Assembly: GCF_937616625.2 (NCBI RefSeq)
Contig: NC_065571.1
Location: forward strand, 11,286,501 to 11,350,500
DNA: 64,000 nt
Source: Mercurialis annua
Lineage: Eukaryota > Streptophyta > Magnoliopsida > Malpighiales > Euphorbiaceae
Direction: 5' to 3'
In this document: piece by piece, positions 35,163 to 47,100 of the stretch
Numbering within the stretch: position 1 is the first letter of the stretch
How the letters are laid out: each line of letters begins with the position of its first letter
The notes under the pieces: generated by a model
The model's database searches: none
Told to the model about the DNA's origin: nothing
Seen by the model: only the letters and a program-made list of their open reading frames with translations
Position numbers and translations under genes: made by a program

Positions 35163-37047
35163 CTCTTAATCTTTGCATGCTTATTTATAACTATCATTTA
35201 ATATTTACTAGATTAGACAATAACTAATTGATATATTTTATTTAAAAATAGTGTAACATTCAATAATTAATAATTATAAATTGAAATGTTTGGTAAAATA
35301 AATCTCAATATTTAACTTTTGTAGCCCCCAACATTAAAAAAAATTCAATTTTTTTTATTTTTGCAATTGATAGCCCTAATCAGTTTTCCTGCAGTTTTGC
35401 CTCTTTTTTTAGGTTATAAATTACAAAAACACGAAAGGTTAGAATTTTATTTGAATTTTTTTTATACGTTGTAATTTAATAATGCCAATATATGTATCTA
35501 ATATGATTGCCAGGTATGCATAAACTTGCCGAGAAATAGTTTAAACTATAAATTGTAAAAATAAAAAAATTGAAATTTAATTTTTAACATTTTAAATATT
35601 AAAATTAAATTATTATAAAAGTAAAATTTAAAATTTATTTTGCAAATAATCCTTGTAATACCACACCACCTATCAAACATTAAATAGATGGCTCATAGCC
35701 TTCCGTAATTAAGGCTCACATGATACACTAGGTATTCGCCAAAAATTGAGTGACATAAAAGTCTGGCATTATGTACTTCCTATTTTAACTTCATCCCAAG
35801 GAACATCTAGACAGAAATCCTCAAAACTTTCAATTAGAGTCCTCAAAACTTTTTACCAATCATCGGCCAGTGGAGCAACTTGGCGATCATTTGTCATACA
35901 TATAAATGTCTCTTTCTACACCAAATATGACTAAAATACTTTTTTTTTTGAGAGAAATATGACTAAAATACTTTTTTTTTGATGAATATGACTAAAATAC
36001 TTGAACATAAAAACTACTATAAAATTTAATTTTGAATTTTCTTTTGAATGTAATGTTTGAATCAAATTTTTTTTAACTTCTATATATTGGATGGATTCAA
36101 GTTGTGAAGTCGTTTGATGTATGTTCCTTCATAATAACTTAATAAGCTATACTTTGCTTTTGGATGGACTTAAGTTTTGAAGTTGTTTAACGTTATTTTC
36201 AAAAAAAAAAATTAACTAACTATGGAGTTAGTATACGAGTTTTTAGAATAATTAAACTAATTATAAAAAAATTAAATACAACTGCTATGAAAAAAAAATT
36301 GAAATTGAGGCAGTGTTATAAAAAGGTTAATAGGCTGAAAAAGTACCGGTCTTTACTTTGTTTTCAATAGCACCTCAATTTTATAAAATGGTCAATTTTA
36401 TCCTATTTTATATTTTTAACTTTCAGTGGCATACTAAATTAAAAAAATTAGATGATTTTATTACTTCCAAAAAAAATAACACAAAAAATTAAAATGTCTG
36501 CTCAAAAAAGCCTAAAAATCATAAAATTTGGTACCTCACTTTTAATTATGCAAACAATTACAACCTTTTGTTATATTTGGGTACCAAATTGTTAACTGAA
36601 TTAAAAGTGAGTTAACAAATTACTTGAATATGAATTATCAAATCGTTTGAAAGTGAGTACCAAATTATTAACGGAACCAACAGAATTTCTTAATTGTTAA
36701 CAAAATTGAAAATAATGTATCAGAGATATTAAAATGTGAATTATGACATATGTGGGAGTCTCACAGTAATTTCCTCTATGTATATTATAATTTTAACATG
36801 AATTATCAACTTTCGCTATTTAAAATACGAAATACTAACTCATTACAATTTTAATTATTAAATACTTTTTGATAAAAATAATTAATAGAAACACCGAAAT
36901 AACGGCATGAGATAAATATTTCTCCCACATCCTGATGCTTTATTACCATGTTTTTCTTAAAGAATTTTCAGTTTAATACTTAATGGGCCATTTTGGGCAA
37001 TGTTTAGAAATCTAAAAAGTACAGAATATGTAACAGTTAGAGAGATG
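35163..37047. other. AT-rich sequence, no gene seen
   Basis: No credible frame. Around 35930-36000 a 'GACTAAAATACTT' unit is repeated three times. 36340-36720 contains GGTACC-centred inverted words that may be an old MITE. CTTAATGGGCCATTTT occurs at 36979 and again at 37069. Confidence 0.5.
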
Positions 37048-37139
37048 TTAGGCCAGCCTATCTACTTGCTTAATGGGCCATTTTATTTTGGACTTTCTAC
37101 ACATTCAACCAACATTGAATAATTATTTATTTTTATATA

Positions 37140-37307
37140 CAGTAGACCCTCTAATTAATACTGAATAAATTAATAATTATAATAATTATAAAATTTTAGG
37201 GAAACAATTTGAATATTACGTCTTATAAAGTATTCAATAAATTAATAATTCTAATAATTAATAAATTTTTAGTCCATCATGTATATTAATTATCATAGGG
37301 TCGACTG
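37140..37307. mobile_element. Small TA-flanked MITE
   Basis: Starts CAGTAGACCCTCTAATTAAT and ends with the near-complement ATAGGGTCGACTG, with TA on each side. 168 bp, non-coding. Confidence 0.55.
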
Positions 37308-37379
37308 TAGGTCATAGTTTCTATTTTCTAAATTACCATTACGGATACTATATATTCGACTCTGATAACACAAACATCA

Positions 37380-37650
37380 TAACTTCACTTTTTTCTCTCT
37401 CTTCTTCATTCAATTTTCTCTTTCTCCTAGTTCAAATTTCTCTCTCTACATCACGTTTTTTTTCTTTCACTCTCAGGTCACCTCTTCTTTACCGTCCTCC
37501 ATTTCTCTGCTCCGCCGTCTTCCGCAGCGCCGTCCTCTCTTCCTCCGTTTCTCCGTCATCGTACTCATCATCGTCTCCGTTGTATTTTCGCCAACTCCAT
37601 CATTTTCTCTGATCGTCGTCGTCATCTATTTTGATTTCAGATCTACAATT
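37380..37650 (+). other. Pyrimidine-rich stretch resembling a 5' UTR
   Basis: Long CT-rich run (TTCTCTCTCTACATC, then CCGTCCTCC words) in an AT-rich background, as in plant promoter/leader regions. No reading frame follows; the next kilobase is AT-rich with many TTGATAT words. It may be a decayed promoter of a transposon or gene. Confidence 0.3.
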
Positions 37651-38634
37651 TATTCATTGTTTTTCTTCTTATTTTTTTAATTTTCAGATATATAATTTGT
37701 TTTACTGTTTTTTCACCATTAAACATGTATAAAAATTACATTTAAAGAATATAATGCTAATTTCATGTTATGTAAAATAAATTTTTAGTTATATGAAATA
37801 ATTTTTTATTATTTTTGCATTTATTTTTGTATTTGGTTGTAGTCTGTGTTCTTTTATTCTGCAACACGATTTGTTGATGATAGTTGATTGCTAAATTATT
37901 ATAATGTTACAATGTTGTTGACTTTATGTTGATTTTGTGTTAATAATCAGTTGGTATTTGCTTAATTTAAACATTGAAAAATTTTATTCTAAAAAAAGCA
38001 TTGGTAAATTAGATAATTTTGTCTGTGAAATAAACTAAAATAAAATAAAATTTAACTGAGATTAGATAATAATATGTTAGCATTATCATGTTGACATGTC
38101 GTTGATTTCTTGTTGATATATTGATTATCACAGTTTTTCAAAAATTTATGTTTTATTTTATTTCTTTTATGTTTGTTCGTTGTTGATATATTGTTAACAT
38201 TATGTTGATAAGTATTTCAATTCTTTTTCATTTTTAATTTTATGTTGATATGTTGTTGATATATCGTTGATAACATGTTGATTTTTTAATTATTGAAAAC
38301 AAATAAGTTAGTTTTAAATTGCTGTGTTAGTGTGTTGTTGACAAACTTTTGATAATATGTTGATTATTTTTTACTTAAATCAATCAATGTTCTCATTTTA
38401 CAAACATTTTAACTAAATTAGCATTAATTGTTGATATCATGTTGATGTTATGTTGATAACTTGTTAATATGATAATAGTAATTCTACTAAATAGCAATAA
38501 AAGTACAAAAAATTCAAAATAAATAAAACAGATAAAGAAATTATCAAAGTAAGTACTCAAAACAATATAAAAAAATAAAAAAATAATTCAAATTAAAAAT
38601 TTAAATCATCCTTACATATAAAAATAAAAAAATA

Positions 38635-38894
38635 CTCCCTCCGTCCCGTTTAAGAAGTCCCATATTCCATTTTGGGATGTCCCATTTAAAAAGTCTCATT
38701 ACTATTTTTAGGATGTTTTTCTATTGAATATCCTATTTTACCCTTATTTTAATTATCTTAGAGGAGCTCTATGGAAAATTCCACTATCATTAATAGGGGC
38801 AAAACATGAAAAAACATGAAAAGACAAGAATAATTAATGTTTTCTTAATCTGTGTGTAAAGTCAAATGGGACTTCTAAAGTGGGACGGAGGGAG
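38635..38894. mobile_element. Stowaway-like MITE
   Basis: CTCCCTCCGTCCCGTTTAAG and its complement form the ends, flanked by TA (38633-38634 and 38895-38896). 260 bp. Tc1/mariner-derived. Confidence 0.9.
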
Positions 38895-39364
38895 TATTAT
38901 ACATACAACCAACACAATAGTTCGTAAATTAAAAAAATCTATTTCAAAATATTTTTATTCCTCAATTCTCTTCGCAGCTTCACGGTTCCTTCAACGCCAC
39001 TTGTGTAATTGTTTTTCGTCTTCCATCTCTCCTTAACCAAGCCTTGACAAACCCGGTTACGATACAATTTCATTTCATAAAATAGCAAAGATTCAATTAT
39101 ATCAATTAAATAACTAACGAAATAGAGTAATTATAAACTAAAAATTAAACAAAAAAAAATTCATAGGTTTCCAAGGGAAGTTTCTTCTTTATAGAATCAA
39201 AAATTGACTTAGTCTTGGGTGATTATTAAAATAAACAACAGATCAATATCATATCAATAATATGTTAACAAGTGAAAAGGGAAATATTAATAAATAATCT
39301 AAAAATGTAACAAAATAAGATACACAATATATACAACAACAGACCAGAAAACAATTACTACAAG

Positions 39365-39761
39365 TTAAACAAAATTAACTATACAAAATAAAATCAAATA
39401 AACAATACATTCATTTAGGCGATCTTCAAACCAAATCTGATGCTTCCTTAGCGTTTTTCGATACGCTAGACTGCACAACAGTCTCCTCTCCTTCAACACT
39501 AGAAAATTGCTATGAAGCACCATCTTTACTGTTGTCAGCATATTCCATTTCTTGAGACGACTCAACTACTTGAGTCGTTTCAACAGCAAAAACATCACCG
39601 GCATGCCGAGAGAGGGCTTCTTCGCCAACAGTGTCACAATTCAACATTTCAAAATGAGTATCCACCGATGAATGGCTTCTTTTCGGCCTATGGCAACATA
39701 CTTTTTTCCCATTGCAACAAACAATTAACAGAACCTGCAAAATTACAAACCAAACACACAA
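39365..39761 (-). pseudogene. Possible remnant of a minus-strand gene, unidentified
   Basis: An 83-codon frame (39510-39761) is preceded by a TTTTTGCAG acceptor-like site, and a CT-rich leader-like region lies upstream at 40110-40330 on the same strand. The predicted peptide is unlike any family I know; its middle (residues about 25-75) is polar and acidic. A second short frame overlaps at 39365-39565. It could be part of a decayed transposon gene or spurious. Confidence 0.2.
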
Positions 39762-40559
39762 ATAACTAAAAGCAACAAAAGTGAATTAAACATTAACAAA
39801 TTAAAAATAAAATCTAAATCAGTTTACAAAAAATAGAAATAAACATTAACAAATCAAAAACAAAACCTAAATCAGTTTATAAAATTACACCAGTTCAAAA
39901 ATAAAAGCTTAAATCATATACAAAATCAATTTAATAACTGTTTTCAAAATAAAATTAAAAACCTAGAACATATACAAACCTAAATCAAATAAAAAACAAC
40001 TACGATTAACCTAAATCATAAGCAAAATTAAATTTCAATCTTAAAAACAAATGCATGTACCGATTATTAACAGAGAACAAAAAAGTATTAATTGTCAAAA
40101 AAAAGAACAAAAAATCAAGAAAATACACAAAAATTACCGATTAAAACGATGAGAGAACGAGAAAATACAGTAATTGAGAAGAGAAGTGAAAGTAGCGCAC
40201 TAATGGAGGCGAAGGAAAAATATCGTGGAGAAGAGAAGCTGGAATGGTGATGAATGGAGAAAAAACTACCAAATTTTTTAAGAGAAAGAAAAAATGGTAA
40301 AAAGGTGAGAAATTCAAACAATCAAGTTAGATTTCTAATTAATAATCGTATGAAATGTAAACATTTCAGTTGGACTGTATAAAAGTAATTAGGAGCCCAT
40401 TTACCGTATTCTATATAAAAAAAAAAACTTTTATTTTTAGGCCAGCCTAGTTCAGTACCAACATTCACACTTACTTCAAACTAGAAGTTTTCAAGCATAC
40501 ACCATAGTAAACAGAAAATAGTTATTTCCTTCAAAAACTTCCATATGAATGAAATATTT

Positions 40560-41266
40560 ATTATTCTCCAGGATAGAGATAGATAAACCCTGCTTTCACA
40601 AAATACAAATACCATCTGAAAGCCTACAGCTTCAACTCTATGCGAGAATTCAAAGCCACACTTCTCAATAAAATAATCAGCTTTAGTCCCATTGGTACGA
40701 GGCTCAAGTATACCGACAATATCAAACTTATATTTACGACAAAGACTTTTAAAAGTCCTACTGAACTTTTTCGAACCAGCACCTTACACATTCCAGACCA
40801 TTATTCTTTTGTTGTCTAACGTCATAAATAAGATATGGAGAAAAGAGCACCTATAACTGGAAATTTGCATTCCCATTCATATCAACATCCCTGCTAATCT
40901 CATCAATGGTAGTCTCAACTACCTCATCCATCATATATGTACCCGTTTCATTATTTCCATTATGCTGACCAATGCTAGACTTGGATATCATATATATATG
41001 ACTGTTCTTGTTAACAACCAGGGGTCCAGGGTCGTCCATAATCTGGCTATGTCTATCCTTGGATATTTGAGAAGATACATCAATCGGGGTGGTATTGTTC
41101 TCCTTCACAGAAGTATACTACGCCGTGACAACTGGATGGTTTTGCAAGTTCAAAGACGTATTGGCCTTATTCACCACAAACAGGCTTTTTTCAGGTATAG
41201 ATAAGCCCATGGCCCTTTTATCAGATACATTAGCATTACTCACATCCCTTAATACATCACGACAAC
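40560..41266 (-). pseudogene. LINE (L1-type) fragment: ORF1 tail and endonuclease start
   Basis: On the minus strand, 40851-41108 encodes a peptide containing DDPGPLVV like the end of plant L1 ORF1. It is followed at 40805 by the start of ORF2, reading MVWNV, a stop, then GAGSKKFSRTFKSL, KYKFDIVGILEPR and GFEFSHRVEAVGF: the N-terminal motifs of the apurinic endonuclease domain. An in-frame stop replaces the usual arginine after MVWNV. Reverse transcriptase is missing: the fragment ends near 40500. Solo LTR K abuts its upstream side. Non-functional. Confidence 0.75.
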
Positions 41267-42666
41267 TGTAGGGGCAAAATTGTCTTTCTTTGTATGAAAG
41301 TTGTTGTGAGCAGAGCGGGGTTCGGAGGCTGCTCGCCCAAGGCTTATGGCTGACTTCTCGATATGGGAATGGGTTTTGAAAATGGAGTCGCCACCTAGTT
41401 CAACTAAGAAATGCCTTTTAAACCGACTAGGTAACCTTACTCGCTTATGGGTAAGATTACCGTATATCAGAACAAAAGACTGGGTTCGTGGACCTCCCCG
41501 AGACTCATATGCTTGGCTATTCGGTTACCATTTTTATGCCGGACATATTTGCATTAATCTCATCTCAACAGCATATGCAGTTCACATGATATGAATAAAC
41601 AAGTATGAAAGCGTGTAAACAGGTTTGACACGCATATGACTCGGTCTACACTGGCATTCGAGGCAAGTAGCAGGTACTCCTAAACATTCATCAAACCTTA
41701 GAGGTTTCTAACAAGTAGCAAAGTCTGGCTGGTCTGGATATTTTACATGCACAAAGCTTAAATCTGGATGAAAGGTTTGATTGATTTAATTAGCGAGTCT
41801 TGAAAATCCTATACAACCATTTACTACTCATTTCATGCCAGTCCTACGATGTCTATATGATGGACTGGAATTACATGCATTAATTGGCTAATTTATGTCA
41901 TTAGTTATTTAACCGGTTAATTGATATGCTTTTGGAAAGCGGTAAAAATTGCTGGCATTCCCAAGTGCATGTTAGAAACACTTTTTAACCTCGTCGACTT
42001 TGAGTGCCTAGCACTCGCGCGGATTGTGACCATCGGTGTAGTCGGAATTGGCTCTCGGTCAGATCACGAAAGTTGTGTGTCTCGTCAATATGGCTCTACT
42101 AGTTCTAACCGCGGTTGATTCCGGGTTCTAATGCACCCGATATTGCCTTTAGAAGTTGCTGGTTTGCTGGGCCTCGGGCTCGTGGGCCCGGTTTATACTT
42201 TATGTTACATCGATGGACTTCTGAAATTGTTTTACATCGGGCTTGGCTTGTTACAAAGAATAAAAGTAAAGTACATGATAAACTGTAAATCTGGGTTTGA
42301 ACTGAGCCTAATTCCGAGCTCAAACGATTCCGGAAACCTAAGTTGAAGATCTAGGATCAAAATCTGGAATCTGGGAAGCGTTTTTGGGAAGGCAGGGAGG
42401 AAGAACTCGGAGCCGGTGGGACTGTCGGCGCCGACAGTAGACAACCGGCGGCGGCGCCACCGGCAGTGGCGGCGAAGAAAGCAGGCAGCAGATAAACAGT
42501 TTCTTTTTCATTAGTTAACAGCTCCGTTTTCAGCTCGATTCACACTCGTTTAAGCTCCATTTTTCATGCAAAAACAGCCAAAACGCATAAAATTGAACAA
42601 GGAATTCAAAATAACAGTTTGGAAGTGTTTTGAGGTGATTTGAACATCAAAAATAAAAAAACTACA
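41267..42666. mobile_element. Solo LTR K
   Basis: Ends TGTAGGGGCAAAATTG and ...AAAACTACA form a 5-bp inverted terminus (TGTAG/CTACA) flanked by ACAAC on both sides (41262-41266 and 42667-42671). 1400 bp. Includes GGAGTCGCCACCTAG (41384-41398), a word common in plant gypsy LTRs, and a GC-rich stretch (42410-42475) on a pyrimidine-rich minus strand. Orientation unclear. A short frame over the GC-rich part is not considered a gene. Confidence 0.55.
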
Positions 42667-42671
42667 ACAAC

Positions 42672-43246
42672 TTTATATGAGTATTTTTCATGGAAAAAGG
42701 AGTTAAAAACACCTACAAACATGCATTCTAGAGATTTTAATCGATTTTTTTTTTTCTGAATTTGAGCATAAAAAATAGTTAATTACGGCTAATTAATTGT
42801 CTTATCAGCGATTTCATGGCAATTTGTTGATCTAACTATTAAGTCCTACATGACAATTTTATTGATAACATACACCCTAAATCATATAATTACAGCAAAT
42901 ACGATGATAATTATGGCATATATTCGTGGAAAATCAAAGGTTTAATATAATAAGAGGGTCCTCAGAATTACCGGTCTGAGTCATTGGCTCGTTTGCTGGC
43001 GAAGTTGATGCAGAGTCCAGCTTTGAATCTTGTGAATTAATATATAACTAACATCTAAAAAATATTCTTTCACGTCATTTTTTATTTTCCTAGTCAACTA
43101 AAATTTGATAGGATTTTAAAATGGTTATAAATTTGAAAAAACTTGAAAGATGATGGTTTCAATTGACAACTTTTAAAATCGTGATAAATTAAAAATAAGG
43201 ATATAGAATGATATTTCAATATATAATTAACCCTTTATAAAATTAA
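42672..43246. other. AT-rich sequence, no gene seen
   Basis: No credible frame. 42965-43035 has an exon-like, less AT-rich patch which on the minus strand ends at a donor-like CCG|GTAATT. Confidence 0.35.
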
Positions 43247-43619
43247 GAACAAATTACTATAAGAACCCTCACATTTGACATAATTTATATTTTAACTCCT
43301 CCTATTTGAAAATTAAACATATGACCCCTCATTTTTGCTTTCGTCAACAGTTTAATCTCTCTGTCTATTTTTGGTGTTACTCAAACAAATTAATTTTAAA
43401 TATGGGAGACGAAATTGTTGATAAAAACGAAAGTGAGGGACCAAATTGTTGAGAAAAAAATGGAGGATCATATAGTTTTGTTGATTAGCACCAAAAATGG
43501 ACTGAAGAATTAAATCGTTGGCAGAAATAAAAATAAGGGGTCCTATAGTTTGATTTTTAAATAAGAGTGATTAAACTGTGAATTGTGTCAAATATAAAGA
43601 GTGTTATAGTAATTTGCTC
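43247..43619. mobile_element. Mutator-like MITE
   Basis: Ends GAACAAATTACTATA and its complement TATAGTAATTTGCTC, arms about 130 bp, with AAAATTAA directly repeated on both sides (43239-43246 and 43621-43628). 373 bp, non-coding. Confidence 0.7.
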
Positions 43620-43628
43620 AAAAATTAA

Positions 43629-45480
43629 ATCGGACTGATCGTTGATTGGTGGTCGAACCGGTTGGTCCAATTGGGTTGATAAAAAAGTGGTGAGAAATAT
43701 AAATGTAAGAAAGAGGGGGTGTATCGGTCGCTATTGATAACCCATAACCCATCATTAGCATCATCTATCCCTTTCAACAATTCGTGTCTTCATACATCCA
43801 ACCTTACCAAATTACTAAAATACAAAACTCATTCCTCTTAATGTACCACACAATCCCTTCTCTTGCTTCCACATATTCAACCCTAAGCCCCACTTTTGCC
43901 TCCGATTAAAGCACTCTTTATTTCCTTGCACCTCCATTTGCCACGTAGGATATTCACGTGAAGGGAGGCTTGTCTCCACAACTTCTTGTTTTCAAATGTG
44001 AGATGCATATACAAAAGTCTAAATGTTGTATACTCATTATTATTATTATCTACGTTTCTAGAGGTTACAATTATTAGTATTATGATTATTATAGTATCAT
44101 GGATCAAGATAAGTTAACATAATATTTTAGCAGCAGTTTTGGCCTGTAATGGATTATATATCAGTTTCATTTATTTAGCTCCATCGATATACATGGAATT
44201 TGAATTAGAAAAATCTTTAAAATGTATTTTTCGCTAATTCAACACCGAAAAATAAATACAAAAAAGAGACATAGCCAAACATAAGAAGAGGCGATCGTCT
44301 CTCTTTCGTCGGTCGGAGTATTCATAAGAAGATAGTCCGGTGCCCATATCCTCTGTATGAGTCAGCTTCACATTCTTTCGAAAATAATAATTCTGCATTA
44401 ATGAAACTGCATTCATTTTTTGATTAGAATTACATCAGATTTATTATTGAAAAATATCTAAAACATTTAAATGAAATTTTGATTAATAACTTTTAAAATA
44501 GTAAATTTGAGTTATATAAGCCTCTTTGTAAATGTAGTTTAAAAATATTACTAAAATGTATTTTTTATACTATAAAATTAGTTATAATGAGTCACATTCA
44601 CACGCTTCCCACTTTTGTTTTTATTTCAAATTAAAATTATAATGTGCTATGGCCTTGTGGACAGAATGCTTCAAACCTAAAATTTGATGAAAGATTATAA
44701 AAGCATTTCTTTAAAATGGATATGAGATAGGAAGATAGGAAAGGAGAAAAACAAAGAGAGAGATAACATAAAATAAATATAAAAAAAGAACAAAACATTA
44801 TCTAAATTGCATAATGAGGAGACAGGATGATGCTGTAGAGTAGCAGCAACCAACCTAACAACTCTTATGAAAATACATCTCCTTCTTCTCATACCCATTC
44901 ATTTTTTTTTTCATGGGACCTCTATTTCTCATATATTATTATAAAACTTAATAATTTAATATATTTATAGTTCAAATTATAAAAATTAGACTTATTTATT
45001 ATTTAACCTTCTTGAAACTAATTATTATTATGTAAATTAAAAACATATAATAGATTAACTGAAGTTTAATTTTGAACTATATGAATTTGACTATTTGTAG
45101 AAGTTTAATTTTGAACCAATTTATATAAATTTAATTATGTTTATGTATTACGAGATTAATATCGACCACCAAACTGAATTGAAATATTAAATTTATTTTG
45201 ATCTACTGAAATTTAATTTAGTATGGTTCCACTGAATTTTTAGAATTAATTTAAATCAGTATGTCTTTTTTTACTGTAATACTTTTTTACTATAAAAGAT
45301 AAATATGACAAATCAAATAATTTAATTTAGTGTATATTTACTTCACGTTATTGAACTAAATAAATCCATATTCTTCAATTTAATCTGATTCAGTTTTAGA
45401 TTGGGATCATAAGTTCAATTAATTTATATATAAAATGAATTTTAATAATATATTTTTAACTATTATTAATTTGAATATTT
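43629..45480. other. AT-rich intergenic sequence
   Basis: No gene recognised. Contains a short TTA microsatellite near 44035 and long AT stretches. It may be distal upstream sequence of the B-box gene or of an unseen neighbour. Confidence 0.5.
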
Positions 45481-45570
45481 CCACGAGACTGATCCTGTGA
45501 TCCAGAGTCGTAAGTTTAGTGAAGCATATCCATGTCATTTACTCCTTTCAAGAAGGGAGGGGGACCACAT

Positions 45571-45784
45571 GACACGTCAGATAATGAGATATAAGAGAAA
45601 TCAGGTGGTCTTCACGTGGCTAGACGCAGCTGTGGACCAAAATAGTCCATGTAGGATTAATCAGAATCTGCTGCTCTTGGCTGTACGATTGACACGTCAT
45701 CATTCAATCTCCAACCACACCCAAAAGATATTTTTATCTGCTAAAGTAAATTCCCTCTCTTCTTCCATAATTCTTAGACACGTG
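45571..45784. promoter_or_regulatory. G-box / evening-element cluster, likely displaced BBX promoter module
   Basis: Two CACGTG G-boxes (45613-45618 and 45779-45784), two ACACGTCA words (45572 and 45692), an I-box-like GATAATGAGATATAAG, and an evening element (AAAATATCT on the minus strand, 45726-45734) within about 215 bp. Such sites bind bZIP/bHLH and MYB-like clock factors. Without the Tat insertion this cluster would lie about 1.2 kb upstream of the B-box start codon, a normal promoter distance. Ownership by that gene is inferred. Confidence 0.5.
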
Positions 45785-46194
45785 GAATTAAAATTCACCG
45801 TACTGTTTTTTTTCTTTTTTTTTTTTTGATGAATTACTGTTTTTTTTCTTATTCTATGATAAATATACAAACTTGACTTCTATATCCCTATCAAAATAAA
45901 AACTTAAATGTTGCTATAATCTTTTTCTAATTAGTATAATAAAAAAATAACAAGGTATGAGTAGGGTGTGTATTCGGTTTTTCGGTTCGGTTTGGAAATA
46001 AAATTATCAAAACTAATCGATTTTTTAAAGATTTGAAAACCGGTCAAAACGTTGATAAAAAACCGGTTCAGTTCAGTTTGTGGTTTTACGGAAATAAAAA
46101 GATACATATTTTTTAGAATTTTATTCATAGAAAATTTGAAAAAATCCAAATTTAAATTTAAAAATCAAATCTAAGTCAAATTGTATTGTCTTAT

Positions 46195-47067
46195 TGTTTG
46201 CACCAAAATTAAAAATATGGCTTAAAGGCCATAAAACCCCTATTCTTTTCAAAAGATAAATGATTGACTTAAATTAATTCTAGAGGTTGACTAATGTTGA
46301 CTTCAGAAGTTGATTTCTAAAGGTTGGTTTCTAAAGGTTGATTTCTAGAGGTTGACTAATGTTGTCAGAAGTTAATTTCTAAAGGTTGGCTTGTAAAGGT
46401 TGATTTCTAGAGGTTGACTAATGTTGTCAGAAGTTGATTTCTAAAGGTTGGCTTCTAAAGGTTGATTTCTAGAGGTTGACTACTCCCGAAGCTAATTCAA
46501 AAAGTCCAAGCCCAGTTGCAGAAGATTAAGCCCAAATTTGAGATGGCCATTAAATATTAATTTAAATGGCCCATAAGCCCAAGAAGTCCATTCCAGAAGA
46601 AAAGAAGTTAAAAAGCACGTGCAACAGAAGTAAAGACACGATTGGCAGTTCCTGAAGGTGGGGAAGAACGTGTGCAGTTGGTACATGAAGCAGCAGTTTT
46701 CAAATGATGAAGCTATAAATAAGAGAAGAGCAGCCAATTTGCAACCCCCGATCAAATCCAACAAAAACCAGCCCAAAGGCAAAAACACTCAGCACTTAGC
46801 ATTCTCAATTTTCTTCAATCAGTAAAGAACTTTACGATTGAACTTTTGCAATTTCTACTCAAACACTTGTATTTTCATTTTATTCAATTAGTAAACATAT
46901 TTACAGTTGAATTTCTTTGTTTTAGCATTACTTGATTGGAGTACTTGTTATAAGGTTAACCAAACCCCAATCGCTCGTTTAAGAAGTTAAGTTACATTTT
47001 GGAATCCGCTTCCTGGCACGCCCGCATTTCACACGCTTGTTGTTACAAACGCAAAACGCCAGTAACA
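46195..47067 (+). repeat. 5' LTR of the Tat element
   Basis: 873 bp. U3 has four or five imperfect tandem copies built from GGTTGATTTCTAGAGGTTGA and AGAAGTTGATTTCTAAAG (46270-46485). The TATA box TATAAAT at 46714-46720 sets the start near 46745. The U5 end contains TGGCACGCCCGC (47014-47025), a near-copy of the primer site. Confidence 0.95.
46714..46720 (+). promoter_or_regulatory. TATA box of the Tat LTR
   Basis: TATAAAT in a CTATAAATAAG context; the matching site in the 3' LTR is at 57756. Confidence 0.7.
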
Positions 47068-47072
47068 ATTTT

Positions 47073-47088
47073 TGGCACGCCCAGAGGG
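47073..47088 (+). other. Primer binding site of the Tat element
   Basis: TGGCACGCCCAGAGGG, 5 nt after the LTR. It has the TGG start of a tRNA-CCA complement but is not the iMet type; I cannot name the tRNA. Confidence 0.6.
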
Positions 47089-47100
47089 ACACTGAGAGTC

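Larger units (their letters stand above)
37048..40449. repeat. 13-bp direct repeats bounding a 3.4-kb segment
   Basis: TTAGGCCAGCCTA occurs at 37048-37060 and 40437-40449. Inside, pyrimidine-rich leader-like stretches face inward from both ends (37380-37640 on plus; 40110-40330 on minus). This could be a target duplication around a degenerate element with convergent transcripts, but no protein is identified. Confidence 0.35.

Noticed and set aside
41381..41393. Minus-strand TGGCGACTCCA as an Ogre-type primer binding site
   Set aside because: The surrounding TGTAG...CTACA ends and ACAAC duplication make this the inside of a solo LTR, not an LTR boundary.
45497..45829. 110-codon frame upstream of the Tat element
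   Set aside because: Ends in a poly-T-encoded Phe run and overlaps the cis-element cluster; looks like promoter DNA.
46492..46788. 98-codon antisense frame, identical in both Tat LTRs (also 57534-57830)
   Set aside because: It is present twice only because the LTRs are identical; no protein features beyond hydrophobic composition.
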